NCBI GenBank assembly: GCA_021234155.1
Contig: JAJEKV010000057.1
Coordinates: 1,476,300 to 1,540,299 of the forward strand
DNA length: 64,000 bases
Origin: Isoetes taiwanensis
Lineage: Eukaryota; Streptophyta; Lycopodiopsida; Isoetales; Isoetaceae
Direction of reading: 5' to 3'
The notes under the pieces were generated by a model. That model did no database searches, had not been told where the DNA came from, and worked only from the letters and a program-made list of their open reading frames with translations. Positions 46,700-58,931 of this stretch are shown here, piece by piece (within the stretch, counting starts at the first letter, position 1; each line of letters starts with the position of its first letter). The translations under genes were made by a program, and so were the position numbers.

Positions 46700-49380
46700 A
46701 TCCCAAATTACCAACTACCAATGACTGACAATTCAACTAACCTGTCAAATACTGATGATCTTCCCCACTTTATTCTTCCAAACTTCAATCGACGACTTCC
46801 ACGGCAGCTAACGCCGCTTCTCACCCGATATGGAGTCATCGGTACAACAACAAGCCCGGATAAAACACTCCCAAAAGCGATTCTGTAAAACCGCTAGCCC
46901 CACTCGTAAAAAAACAGTTGTTCTCGAAAGCAGTTAGCCCCACCAAATTGGCCCCCGACTCATTTTAAGGTTTCCAATCCAACCATAACCATTGATAAAT
47001 TAATGTTTAAGTTAAAGTCTAACCAAGTAGTAACTTACCAAGTAGTTTATGGATAATGGGCATATGTTGATGGTCCACGTCTATGTTAGAGTATAAAATG
47101 ATTGTTGCTTTACAAGTTTACCGCATTGTCTTAAGGCTTAAGACAAGTTTATTTGGCCTAAAGCCATTTCATAAAACCGGCTTATAAGATTGGTATGTTG
47201 CTTAGTTTAAGTAGGGTGCATAGTAACTTTGGGGAAAGTAAACCATTCTGTATATAGCCTTTGCTTAAAATATCTTATCGCTTAATGTTCCATAATAGAT
47301 TTCCTTTCCACATTTTAATGACCAATGTTAGAAGGAACAATTCAGGTTGCATGTTTTCACTATGAAAAGGATGCACATGACCACTATGAAGACACCAGAA
47401 TTTTATTATCTAGCAAGTTGTGAAACTCGCAAGTTGCATCATTAGGTTCATTTCTTTTAACTGCAATATTATTGCATTTTGTGGACGAACCATTTGGTAC
47501 AAAGGGCGCATCAATGTCAAGTCACAACTCCTACTAAATTGAGAAGAAATTACACAACGGTTTGTTCAAATTATTCTCTTATCAAATATATCATGTCTTT
47601 ATATCTCTTTTAGATATTGAAACACCTCAATTGTGTACTTTGTTTAACTTGGTTTCAGGCATTCTACCACATGTAGTTTCCAGCATACAATCACATTTGC
47701 TATAGATGTGAGCATTTTTGTAAGGATATTTGCTACAGACATGAGCATTTTTGTAAGGCTCCGAGGTCATTGTACAGAAAACGAAAATAAATAATTGATT
47801 TTATGGCCTTTCAAATATCCATATATCTTAAATACATAGTTGACTTTATTTCCTTGTAAATATCCAAATATATGCTAGAGCTTATGCATGTCCAAACCTT
47901 ATCTAAATATGTATAGATAAGGTATTTCATGCCATATTTTTGCTCTATTCCAATTAATGGTATTTTTTTTTCATGCGATATTTATTTGTCACTTACTTTA
48001 TGGCATTTGTAAACTATTTCGTTCAATGAGCCATCTATTGTATGCTATTTTGTTCAATGAGCTCGCCAAAGGCGCATAAACATCGCAGACTTGCATGAAT
48101 TGAAGTAGGAGGGTCGTGTGTGTATCAAATTGACGTTGGATATTTTGTGGATGTATAATTTGAGAACGACATACATCAACTACAATTGTTATACACAACT
48201 ATGCAATGTCGTTGTGGTTGATCTCTACTGGGGTCATTTGCTAATACGTATTTTGTTTTGACATTGTTTATGGAATTCGAGATTACGCCTCCAGAAACCA
48301 CCTTAGAATACCATAACGTAAAATTTCGGTTTCTCATGTTAGTCACTTGGCAACTTCTCGAGGGGCATGCGGATATGTACTACATAGATACTTTTGCATG
48401 CAACCAATGGGCTACTCAGATCATATGTATTATAAATGGCACCAAGACGTTCTCAATCATATCTTTATTAACTTTTGATTTTAATCCTCGAAAAAAGCCA
48501 AAGAACGCCGGGCACTTTTTTCTAGTACCAATATAAAGGTGAATCCAGTGGTCATGAAATTCTCACATGTCGATTTAAGAATCAAGTAAAGACTCAAATA
48601 GTGGTGGTATATTTTAAAATTAAAATTTCTCTTGTGAGATATATCTCGGTTTAAGGCAGGGGGTATGGTGGACCATTTTCGGTCCATGGACCGTAAAATG
48701 GTCCCGGGACAACTCTAGTGTTAAGAAAAAAGTGGGCTAAGGGTACAAAGACGGCCGCTTTAGCCCGCCCAAACACTATTTCTGAAAATTGAATCACATC
48801 AAGGGGACTTTGTGAGCGAGCGTGGTTTATCTTCACAGCTGGCATTGGCGACCTTGAGTTCTGAGGCGCAGCATCATCGGTAAGCGACTTCGGAATGGCG
48901 CCATGGCGACGCGGTAAGCTGCTAAGCCATGCCATGCTTTGTGTGTTTTTTCTTGACCGCTGGCGGCCCTATTGCAAAGCGATTGATTTGATCGATGAGC
49001 ACATAGCTAAGGTAGGAAGCGTAGAGGAGTACCCGGAACGGGAGACTCTACATCACGGCTGCGCCATGGAAGGCAGGGATACTGTGAATCGCAGTGATAC
49101 AAGTATTACATGCGAATACACTCTTGATGAGACCGGAGGAAGAAGCAAAGACTCTAGGGCGTAGGTGCGGGATCCGTGGATCAAAGGGCCCAAGAAATTG
49201 CGTGAAGAGGTGAGTTTCGGAGATGCCTATGTCATTTTCGCTTGTAGAACATGTCATGTTTAAATAATGGAACCGGGCCGATAAGCTCGATGGATTCATT
49301 GTTTCCCTTGTCCGGCATTTTTCAGCTTCGAGAGATGATTTACTCTCCGGGTTGAGAGATGCTTTCGGCAGGAAACAATG
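46700..49380. other. No gene firmly supported
   Basis: Mostly AT-rich sequence. The plus frame at 48,258-48,536 (MTLFMEFEITPPETTLEYHNV...) is open for 92 codons but has no motif or splice context. Frames at 48,651-49,300 are on both strands and GC-richer. A CAG/CTG-poor look is evident from about 48,650 on. Confidence 0.45.
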
Positions 49381-49399
49381 GATCGAGGGTAAAAAACGA

Positions 49400-50950
49400 G
49401 CCCGCTTTTAGGTGTATTTTTTCATGGAATGTTTTCTTGGAATGTTGTACATAGATCAGGAGCTAGGTCTAAGGCCCAGAGATGCGGTTCAAATGCATCC
49501 TCTTGTAGTTAGTCGGAGGGGCCTCCACCCGGTCCCGGAACCACTCCTCTTCGTAAATATTCGAGGAAGATGGTTCAAGGAGAGTGGCTCGCATGAGGCT
49601 AGAGGCACTTGGGACTAAAAGCGAGGGGAGAATACAAAGTCGAGTGGTTGTAGAGAATGCAAGCCTTGGCTTCCTCTCATGGTTTTCCACAATGGTTAGT
49701 TGTAGAGGCCTCTCCACCCGGCCCGAGCCCCTCCCCTAATATTCGCCCTAAGATGGTTGAAGGAGAGTGACTCGACGGTCGGGTCGAGCCTTGCTACCAT
49801 ACCACAGGAGAATTGGTGGCTAAGGGTTTTCGACTTGCAGTCGAGAATCAATCATTGTTATTTCCTGTCTACATTCTCATTTCGCAAGTCGAGAATGCCT
49901 TGGCCATCGAACTCGGATAGTACACATGGAGTGCCGGTTGGTTAAGGCATTCCCGGCTTCGGCCGAGAATGCAGAATGACAAGCTTCTGTGGTTTCCTGT
50001 GGTTAGTTGTAGAGGCCTCCACCCGGTCGGCCCCTCCCTACGATATTAAAACCGAAGATGGTTGAAGGAGAGTGGCTCTGGAGTAGAAAGCTGCGCGACT
50101 CCTACGAGGAGAAATTGGCTGGCTAAAGTTTCGACTTAGGTGGGGAATCACATTGTTAACTTCTGTCTACATTTCGACTCGCCGTCGAGAATGCCTACTC
50201 CCATCCGAGGAACTGGGATGGTACATGGAGTACCCGGTTGGGTAAGGCATTCAAACTTTCCTGAGCGAGAATACATCTCTAAGCTCTGTGGTTTCGTGGT
50301 TAGTTGTAGAGGCCTCTACCCGGTCGAGGCCCATCCCTTCACAATATTACGGCGAAGATGGTTGAAGAGCGATCTTTATTTGGGTAGAGGCCACTTCGCG
50401 ACCATATACGGGAGAATTGGTTGCTAAGAGTTGGCTGCGGGCAGTCAAAACCACTTCCCTTCGCAATCTTCAAAGGAAGATAGTTTGAAGGAGAGTGGTT
50501 AAGAGGCGGTTGTGAGCGTCTAGAAGTGCGCTGTAGGCCTCGTTTTTCTCAACTCCGCGAGTCAAGAAAAGCGCCCAGCACCTCTATGGTTAGTCGGCCG
50601 AGGCCCTCCACCCCGCCGGAGCCGGTCCTCTAAATATTCGATGAGCATGGTTCGAAGGAGAGTGACTCAATTTGGGTGGAGGCACCTAACGCTTGCCTGG
50701 GCCATTGGCCGGGGTATGACATTCGACTCACGAGTGAAGGCTGCAACTGACTTAAAAAGAATGTGAAGACGCGTTTGGGTAGGTGTACCAATCCCGGTCG
50801 CGAAGTCGAGAATCCCTCAACCCGATATTCGTCGAGTGTACACTCCCTCTTCTGTACCATGAAGTCGAGAAGTTCTCGACTCATGAAGTCGGAGAAGAAG
50901 GCCTGTACTTCACAATTGGCAAGTCGAGGTATTCTCAACTTCATAACTCC
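49400..50950. repeat. Satellite-like array, period about 295 bp
   Basis: The block 'agttgtagaggcctc..acccggtc' recurs at about 49,696, 50,003 and 50,299, with diverged copies at about 49,509 and 50,590. 'gaagatggttgaaggagagtg' variants follow each at about 49,566, 49,750, 50,055, 50,356 and 50,645. The later part of each unit carries short inverted repeats built on 'cgactt..aagtcgag' (for example 49,828 and 49,876), which could form hairpins. Units differ by small indels. No protein is implied; the frames inside shift from unit to unit. Confidence 0.75.
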
Positions 50951-51259
50951 CCTCGCATGTCTCCCGCAGATTGGAGGATATCTTTGTGAGTTAGAAATGC
51001 AGGTGGAAGCAATTCCTCTTATGTTACGCTATGAAACATTCTTAGGCAGTTTAGCTATATCTTTTGTAGAATCTCTCAGTAATGTTACGGTTAATGCTCC
51101 TCGCAATATCTTACTTCCTAACACCATCTCCGATGATTTCTATCTCGGTTTGCTTGCTACTACTCTTACCACTATTCTCACTTTTGCCGTACAATGTATT
51201 CAATTCAACCACAAGCAAGAAAAAAGTTAACAAAAGCGTAAAACAATACAAAAGGAAAA

Positions 51260-51950
51260 AGCGGATATGTAGAGATTAGTGAGATTAATGAGAAAACAGA
51301 GAATGCTGGACAAATAAAATGAGAAAAAAAGAGAATAGTAGAGAGAAATGAGATTAAAAAAAAGGGTATGATATTACAAAACATACCGGAAAATTTTGTT
51401 GGATGAGGAGGAAGCTCCCCATTTCGATTCCATGTGGGTATGATCGCGAAAGCGTGAATAAGGATTTGTCGGGTCAGAAATTATATCGGGGATTAATAAG
51501 AGCCTCTAACAACGAGGAATATAAGTAAAATGCAAGAAAGGACTTACAAAAACTAAAAGCAGCAGTAAAAGGCCTCACTTTCTTCTCGGTGAGAAAGAAC
51601 ACCGAACACTCAATCACGAGAAAAACTTCATTTCGGAAAGCGCCCCGATCCGTCGACCAATTTCTTGTCATAAGATGGCCTTGGAATGGCTCTTGCTCGA
51701 TCGATCACTTTGATCGAAAAGGAGGCTTTAAGGAAAATACAGAGCCAAGAGTGATCCAGAGAAAAGTGGGAGGAAGAATGGTCGTGGAGGAGAGGGAAGA
51801 GGGTGTTAATTACCGGGCCGCACCCTCGAACCCTAAATAAAAAGTGCAATAATAAACCACATCGCCACGCAGGGCCATACCCTCCATGGCGTGGGTCGAG
51901 GAGGATTACGACATGGCCACGCTTTGACCCTCGAGGAGGCACGGGTATGA
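51260..51950. other. Non-coding, possible retroelement leader
   Basis: A purine-rich stretch (51,260-51,370) is followed by sequence with overlapping frames on both strands (51,589-51,942) and no domain. The end ('gtcgaggaggattacgac', 'cctcgaggaggcacgggta') has short direct repeats. No gene seen. Confidence 0.4.
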
Positions 51951-51954
51951 CAAG

Positions 51955-52235
51955 ATATTAAAGGTTATGTTATATGTTTATATATGTTATCTTATGTTAT
52001 TATTATATATTTAATATGGTTTCAATGGTTGAATAGTTTCAATGGTTATATATGGTTACAATGTTTACATATGGTTTACAATGAATGGTTGTATGGTTTA
52101 ATATGGTTATATGATTTTTAGTTAATATGGTTGTATGATTTAATATGGTTTAATATGGTTATATTTAATATGTTTGTATGGTTTTATATGGTTCATATGG
52201 TCATATTTGTGGTGTTTGGGGCTATATGGTTTTAA
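51955..52235. repeat. Degenerate TATGGTT minisatellite
   Basis: About 280 bp built almost entirely of 'tatggtt', 'taatatggtt' and 'tatatggtt' variants. Simple AT-rich tandem repeat with no coding capacity. Confidence 0.8.
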
Positions 52236-52259
52236 TGTGAGCTTTTTCATTCGAGAGGA

Positions 52260-55090
52260 GCATGTGAGATGAGTAAAATGGAGCCAAGGAAGTCCAGCAG
52301 AGGCCATTGCCCCAGGCCTCCAATGGAGGAAGATGGGTTGCCTTTTGTTGCACCCCTGCAACTAGGCGGTATTTGCGAGAGGGCATAATAGCTGTAGTGA
52401 TCCATTTGATAGTGTGAATGATGAAAGGCTGGGAGATGAACATCTTGGAGTTGGCATTGGAAGCTTCTTATGAAGTTGATACAATCATGTCCAGGGAAGC
52501 TCTAGTGATTGCATTGTGTGCTTAGGGCTCTTTGGAGTCCCAAGCTCGGTTGAGATGGCCAATTAGATATATTACACACAAGAATGGTGATACTCTAGAA
52601 TGCCCCTCTTGAACTACACACCCCAAGGCCCACCCAAGACCATGTGGAAGATTTGGTGGTCGATGAGCATCCTTTGATCACAAGGAAGAGACGCTATGTT
52701 TTTCATAAAAGGCAGCAAAGGGTGCCCCAAGAGGCCTAGAAGTGACAAATATTTAGAAAGGATTGGAAAGTATGGCACCAACCGGAGAAAACCTGGAGGC
52801 AATTAGGGTCAAGAGTATTGCAATCTAGATTGCGGTAAAGATACAATGTGGATGACCTCGTCTTGAGATAAGGTCCCAATACATTGAACGACTTCAAAAA
52901 GATAGGATTAATTTCATTTTACTCCTTGTGTAGGAATTCGACTATGATGAAAACACGTGAAGGCTACTATATCAATTGAGGGGCATGAAGGTATGTATGA
53001 GAGCATTGAGATGGATTCTTGGGGTGAGCAAGTGGTTGAAAAGGGCATGCTTTGTTCCAACATGGTAATGCACTCACTTTGAAACCTAGAGCAAATACTC
53101 TCAAGGCCATTCAGTCTTCGAGAGCTTTGTGAGATACATGTCTCAATCTATGCCCCACAAGTCCAAGGTGAACGAGCACGGTGTGCAAGTGGTGCAAAGA
53201 GTGTTGCCACAACACTATATCCAAAAGGAGTGCCTTAAGGAGGTCAACTCCATCCGGAAACCACTGGAGGTAGGCCTCTTTCTCAATCACATTTCAGCAA
53301 GATTATGGAGCACTCACCTGGGGGCGGAGTGTCCTACAACAACACATGCCATTCTCAAAGTGCAACACTTGCATTCAACTCAAGGATACACTTGCATCAA
53401 CTGCAATAGAGAAAGAAAGAATGGCAATTAGGGAGCAATTCTGCAGATCACCAAAGGGACCAAATATCATGTAGGCAGTTATATTGGCGTAGAGAACATT
53501 TTTACGAGATGTAGCTGGGACAAATTTTTGTGTATAATTCATGATAAGATGGACCAACACAAGACTTTCTTGCCAAAGCTAGATCCTTTACCCAAAAGCG
53601 TTGTCAAAACGCTTTTTGAATGAAAGTAAGTCCGGCGGGTGTATTAACACATGGTCATGGAACTGGAACATATGGTTATTTTGTGCTTGATCTATGGAGA
53701 GATGATCCAAACTTCCATGTGAGCTCTATTTTCAAGTGCCCGAGAACACTAGAGAAAGGATCGATAGAAGGGAGGAGGTATTCCCTTTGACACCCATTTT
53801 GAGGCTTTGATGGATGATCAACCGCTTTGTTACCAAAGGCGATAAAAAGCTCACATCCAAGGTGTCTAGTGAATCAAGGAGGACTTGGGATGATTTCCCC
53901 TTACTTGAGAAAGCACCGCCTGAGGAGTGCGGTGTTAGTTGGACAACCTGTTGGAAAGAAAACAAGAATAGATGGATGTTTGGGGCAATGTCATACTTGA
54001 CGGATGGGGGAGTATTCAAAGTTGTGAAAGTGGGATTCATGATGGTTGGGCATACGATGATGATATAGATGGATTCTTTGGAACTTTCTCCACCAAGCTC
54101 AAGAGAGAAAACGTGACCACTCTCCCTGAACTAATGGATGTGTTTGAGAGCCGCATTGACCCAACCCAATGGCTTTCTTGATGGATGAGGTTGCAGATTG
54201 GAAATCATTTGTAGAGGGATACTTGCTAGATGGTAAAACCGTTAATGAGGACACACAAAGCCACTTGGTTCAAGTTTTGGGTTAGGGATGGAATACCAAT
54301 CATGCAATATAAGTGGAGACCAGGTGACAAGTTGTGGATGCCCTGTACAAGGTATCGAGTTGTGGCAAAGGGGTGCTTCTTTGGTGAAGTTCTCATTCCT
54401 AAAGGGCGGTCAAAACCACTACCTCCCTTCAAGGCAGTCAAAGACTCTAGCCAACTAGTGAAGGGCATCAAGGATTACATAGCGCCTTTGGGATGATGTT
54501 CGGAAATGGAAAGCACACCTCCACTCTTAAGAAAAATCAAATGGACTCCCTAATCAAGAATCTTTGGGGAGAAAGTTGTGACATGCTTAGAAACCGAATA
54601 GCCATGTGGGAGGGAGCTAAGAGGCGGGTTCTTGTCGAGTCAAGATGGGAGGGTTCTCAAGGTGCGAGGTGCACGTCTAAGAATGCTTGGGTCCCAACAA
54701 GTTCTGAGTGGGATCCCTTTGAGGACATCAAGGAAGGATACTTTGTGCTAGTAAGGCTGATGATGAGGATCATCCAATATGGTTAGGGGGTGGCACTCTC
54801 TGATGTAAACCACCACTATGCCCTGGATGGAGAGAAGATGCGCCCGGATTCCAAATTCAATATTGGGAGCCCATTGGGAGACACAAGAAGGGCAACTTGA
54901 AGGAGCAATACAACGATGGCTTGGGAGAAGAAGTGGAGGGCAAATTATGCTGACCCTCAAAGGAGGGAATTGGTGGAGTGTGTGGTATGGTCATATCCAA
55001 GTTCTCACATTGCAAAGGACAACACACACAAGATCCCAAAAGGGAGAAGGACAAGGCCATGAGCAACCTCCATGCTATATCATTGTATGA
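52260..55090 (+). pseudogene. Unidentified degenerate ORF region, probably transposon
   Basis: Many plus-strand pieces look protein-like across shifting frames: RRTWDDFPLLEKAPPEECG (53,880), WFKFWVRDGIPIMQYKWRPGD (54,265), RYRVVAKGCFFGEVLIP (54,350), KNQMDSLIKNLWGESCDMLRN (54,535), and FEDIKEG with FVLVR then, shifted, ADDEDHPIWLG (54,718-54,800). The last resembles small 'VxxDDxxxPFWLG' chromatin-adaptor-like segments I have seen associated with plant transposon ORFs, but I cannot name a family. No catalytic triad could be read. Frames change about every 100-300 bp, so it is a pseudogene or a badly polished sequence. Confidence 0.5.
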
Positions 55091-55339
55091 GGGTACATAA
55101 TATTGAGAAGTTTGAAAACTTTCTCAACTAGTGGTTTGTAAAATTTATGAGGAAAACAAGTAACCCAAATCTTTGTGTGTCATGTGTAATTCTATTCAAG
55201 CAATCAATTCAGAAATTTCTTTTATGGTGTGTGAGTCCCATTTTCAGTCCAGGAGTCCCAAAATTCAAGATTTGTCCCACTTTAATTAAATCATTGACCT
55301 AAATGGGTTTATCGGCTCTATGATCGGTACTCAAATCAC

Positions 55340-57400
55340 TAGCAATATTGGAGTTTAAATGAGGGTTGCCCTTTATCTCCTACACTTTTTGGCTTGTACA
55401 TTGATCAATTGGAAGAATGGCTTGATAATCATGGCGGAGGAGGTCCACATTTGGCACACTATATTATTAGGCAACTTATGTATCTTTGATGATGTTTCAT
55501 TCAGCACATACCATTTGCTAGTATGCAGCAACATTTTACATGATCTGCCACAGTTTTTGTGAGAAACAGTCTGCGTGTTAATCTCCAAAAGACCAAGCTT
55601 TTGGTAGTTCAATCTTCTCGTCACAATGTTCCCACTATGCACTATGATAGCCTTGAAGTTGAAGTTGTAGATAGCTTACAAGTATCTTGGTGTAGAATTC
55701 TGTAAGAATACACTTTGGGAACAAGCAGTATTACCAAGCGAGTGGTCTGCTGGATGAAGAGCACTCAATTGCAATGCAAAACAATTGTTTTCTCGAGAAA
55801 TTCATGATTGGCCACGAAAGCCCACTTGTTTCGGGCTTTGGTAGAGCCCTGTTTTCTTGTATGGTTCTCGAAGTGTGGGGGCGGGGCATGTTAAATGTGC
55901 TCCTATGTTCCTATGGCTTTATATTTGGAATGGATTTTATGAATGTTGTACAAATTACCCATGTCTATTATTTCTTAGACAGTTCATGTCCCCATATATA
56001 GTACTTCTCGCATGCCACTTTGAATGTCTGACTGTACATTTGGAAGCATGAGAACAAATGTTAATTGTGCTTTATAATGATCCAAACTGGCATAGGTGCA
56101 AACTGGCCTAACATGAATGTTCCACATAGTGCATATTAATCGCAAATGTTGTTAGGACACTAGAACTCATGATTCTATTGCTAAATTCTATTAGTAACAT
56201 TTGGACCGGGTTAGATCAAGTCATTCTTTGAACCATAGATACCAGTTAGGCGTCACTTTCTTTAGAAGCCAGAGCAACCACGAAACCCCATAGATATATA
56301 GGACCAAAAATAGCAACCAATAAACCTTAAGAACAGACACAAGCACAGTCCTGTTTCTTCCTTTTATATCGCATTTAGCAGTTCATTTCATGATTCAGGA
56401 TAATGTGTGTTGCTTGATTTGTTGTTGATCATCTCATGGAGTTTCTTTGTTTTGTATGGTAGTTAGGTATTTTGTGACAATGGGTATCCTTCTAAACTTG
56501 CATCCTTTATTTTATTGCTTGTAGATATTGGTGGCATTGTTCCCGCTCAACACACCTAGTCACAAAAACACCTAGTCATAAATCCAGAATCTGAGGCATC
56601 GGGTAGCCAAGCCCAAGCAAATGCCTCCCTGGTAGTAGCACGAAACTTGGAGGGTCAAGCTCAAGCTAGTGCATCAATAGCAGCACAATCCCTCCCCGAC
56701 AGTAACACAGAACCTGAAAAGCCTAGCAAGAGGCCCAAGAAGAGAGGAAGGAACAATGAGATATTAGAGTGGGTCAAGGTAGACCTGATAAACTGGCTTT
56801 GCCCTCGAATCTTGCCTATGTCAAGAGCTGACATGGAGGTTAAGTTGGGTAGGAGGATTTGTGGACAGAATTCTTAGGGAGTGTTGTGATTGACACAGTG
56901 GCTATTCATGTCGACAGTCGAGGGGGCGCACCAAATAAGCCTGACAAGGAAGCATATGAACGAGTTGTTGGTAATAGCCACCAAGCCCTAGAAACATTAA
57001 ACAAGAAGTGGCATCAGAGCTGTCTAGCATGTGATCAAATCCGGACACTTTATGCTGAGTTGCTCAAGCTTGGCCAATGGTTACGTGATAATGAGCAAGG
57101 GTTCCGTATAGATGCTGAGACTATACCTTCAGGAAGTCATGGATATGGGGGAACAGCTATGTCCTCGGACACACACCTGACATGCATATATATTTCAGGA
57201 TGTATATTTGTACAATTTGCTAGCATTTTTATAATTGCCATAGTTTTCCCCTCAAAAACCCTTCGGGGCGGGGGTGCTTTAATCCAGACATAAATAAGTC
57301 TGCGGCACTTCTTCATTGGGTCCTATAGGCCGATTCGTCTCCTTGAATGATAAAAACCATTCTACTCTATTTTATTCTATTCTATTCTATTCTATTCTTA
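55340..57400 (+). mobile_element. Degenerate LINE, copy B
   Basis: Plus-strand RT blocks are GCPLSPTLFGLYIDQLEEWLD (from about 55,362; truncated here), MYL followed by a shifted DDV (about 55,485, the 'YADD' position), LQKTKLLVVQSS (about 55,585) and YKYLGVEF (55,677-55,700), then a damaged 'LLYGxEVWG' block near 55,850. The 3' part shares 'gggtcctataggcc..ttcgtctcc' with the LINE at 18.3-21.1 kb and ends in a TTCTA pentamer tail at 57,365-57,397. The 1.4 kb between RT and tail holds an unrelated-looking ORF, so the element may be composite. Confidence 0.65.
56590..57200 (+). CDS. Unidentified ORF conserved in both segmental copies
   Basis: The frame from 56,590 reads a low-complexity Gln/Ala/Ser stretch (GQAQASASIAAQS), a basic KPSKRPKKRGRNN patch that could be a nuclear localisation signal, then EWVKVDLINWL and ADMEVKLGRRI. 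After an overlap shift near 56,870 it continues VAIHVDSRGG, KEAYERVVGNSHQALETLNKK, TLYAELLKLGQWLRDNEQGF and IPSGSHGYGG. About 200 residues in two frames. The middle part is helical. Copy 1 (14,968-15,219) is more broken. Family not recognised; possibly a DNA-binding or transposon protein. Confidence 0.45.
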
Positions 57401-57464
57401 TCGTTCTTGCCTCTCTAGAAACACTTGCCCATACCTCTATAATGTCTTTATCTGCTGGCAAGGT

Positions 57465-57647
57465 TTATTCTATCCTTCTTCCAAACTCAGTATTGAGGGT
57501 CGAAACGGCATTGCAATGCACTCGCATCGTGAAGGGATGCCGAGACAATGTGTCTGCAACCACATTGAGTTTTTCTATCTTATATGATGCATTCCATCTA
57601 TCATTGAAATGTTGAAAACTTTCATGGATTACATATATTTTATTCAA
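57465..57647 (-). pseudogene. Ty3/gypsy RNase H C-terminal fragment
   Basis: Minus strand reads RWNASYKIEKLNVVADTLSRHP (57,531-57,569 holds NVVADTLSRHP and neighbours). In Ty3/gypsy elements RNase H ends with 'KGKENVVADALSRRP' just before the integrase. Only this segment is recognisable; no integrase follows. It lies directly after the LINE pentamer tail and on the opposite strand. Confidence 0.65.
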
Positions 57648-57997
57648 TTACAGTGCTTTGAACTCATCATATAACTTATTAATTTGATTGAATGGCTCGT
57701 GATTGTACCGATTTTGTTGTGTTTTATATTTCAATTCATTGTCTGATCTAATTTTTCATGCTTTGTTTTACAACTCTTGATCCCTTTTTTTTTGTGCACT
57801 TTGTTTTAGCTTCCAACTCAGAGCATTAGAACAGTCCATTCAGTAATAATCACCCTCTCATGTATGGATGACTTAAGTGTCAAACCTAGCAAAGTCAATG
57901 GGGCGGAAACTAGCAACACTGGACTTCTCCAATGCCCCCAATAGAGCAATGGACCTCCTCGCAACATTGGCAGGGTTTGTGGAGGACATGACTGCCC

Positions 57998-58210
57998 ATG
58001 CTTAGGCACACGCTCGCAAGATCAACACAGGGTCGAGGAAAGGAGTTGCGAGTTACTAAGACTGCGGAGATCATGCAGGTAACTGGGAAGCCTAAAGCAA
58101 AGGCAATTGAGCTCCGGGAGGTTGCACTCTTAAGAGACCCAGGGTATCGGGTTGGTGCTGATGATATGGAGGTGGTTCATGACCATGTGACTCGGGAACA
58201 ATTTGACTGA
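57998..58210 (+). other. Short frame with a decayed partner in copy 1
   Basis: The frame reads KTAEIMQVTGKPKAKAIELRE, then LLRDPGYRVGADDMEVVHDHV. In copy 1 the aligned region 16,160-16,270 keeps MRRCLGKPEA and DDMEVV but is otherwise rearranged by indels. Unknown function. Confidence 0.35.
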
Positions 58211-58749
58211 TACTGGCCTCCAACGAACAGAGGAAAGTACAAGGTATCCACTTGCACAATTCCAGAGTCAAGAACAAGGCAATCGCCAACATTCAGGTGG
58301 ACGGGCTAAAGAACTCCGAGATGTTTAAGAACTTCTGCAAATAGGTCTACCACGAGGTCATGAACAAAGTGCAAGTTAATTATGCATCCTAGAGGGGCTG
58401 AAGGCATCCAAATACCAAGGGGATTGTGCAAGATCTTGGCGTTAGACCTGTTGATCACTCTGGCATCAAGAACCACACAATAACGTATCTGGTTCGCTAC
58501 ATTTTGGGCCATTTTGAGATACCAAATGTCGCAAATTACGAGGATGTCGATGAAGTAAGCCAACCTAGAAAATGAAATTAATTAAGGGTGTCTTGAGCAA
58601 CCCGGTGATGACAAACGGAAAGGCAAACATGTACGAGTAGATGAGGCAAACTTTAGAATAAACCCTTGCGTAGCTAGAACAGGCGAGAAATGAGCTACGC
58701 ATCCTTGGGGACAACAACAGGCGATTAATGTCGCTAATCCCCTTATTGA

Positions 58750-58931
58750 CGTAAAGAATAGGTAGAGGAGAACAATAACCAAGATCCTTCACCAAACCAA
58801 GACACTTTCTCCTTTATTCACATCCAATATATGTACAATGAATAAATCTCAATGCACATGCATACTATACAAGTGTTGTGCATGAAATCACATGCGTGCA
58901 TGGCATGCGCATGTGCATGTACATGCATGCA
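58750..58931 (-). repeat. Copia (minus) 3' LTR, truncated
   Basis: Matches 62,350-62,515 ('aataggtagaggagaacaat', 'ccaagatccttcaccaaacc', 'acatgcatgca'). The last 52 bp of the full LTR (62,516-62,567), which would be the start of U3, are missing here, along with the purine tract. RNase H coding runs directly into LTR sequence. Confidence 0.85.

Noticed and set aside
49400-50950. CRISPR-like array
   Set aside because: The period is too long, units lack distinct spacers and the context is plant nuclear.
50763-51230. 155-codon plus-strand frame after the 295 bp array
   Set aside because: Its first half lies in the array and changes from unit to unit; the second half has no recognisable domain or splice context.
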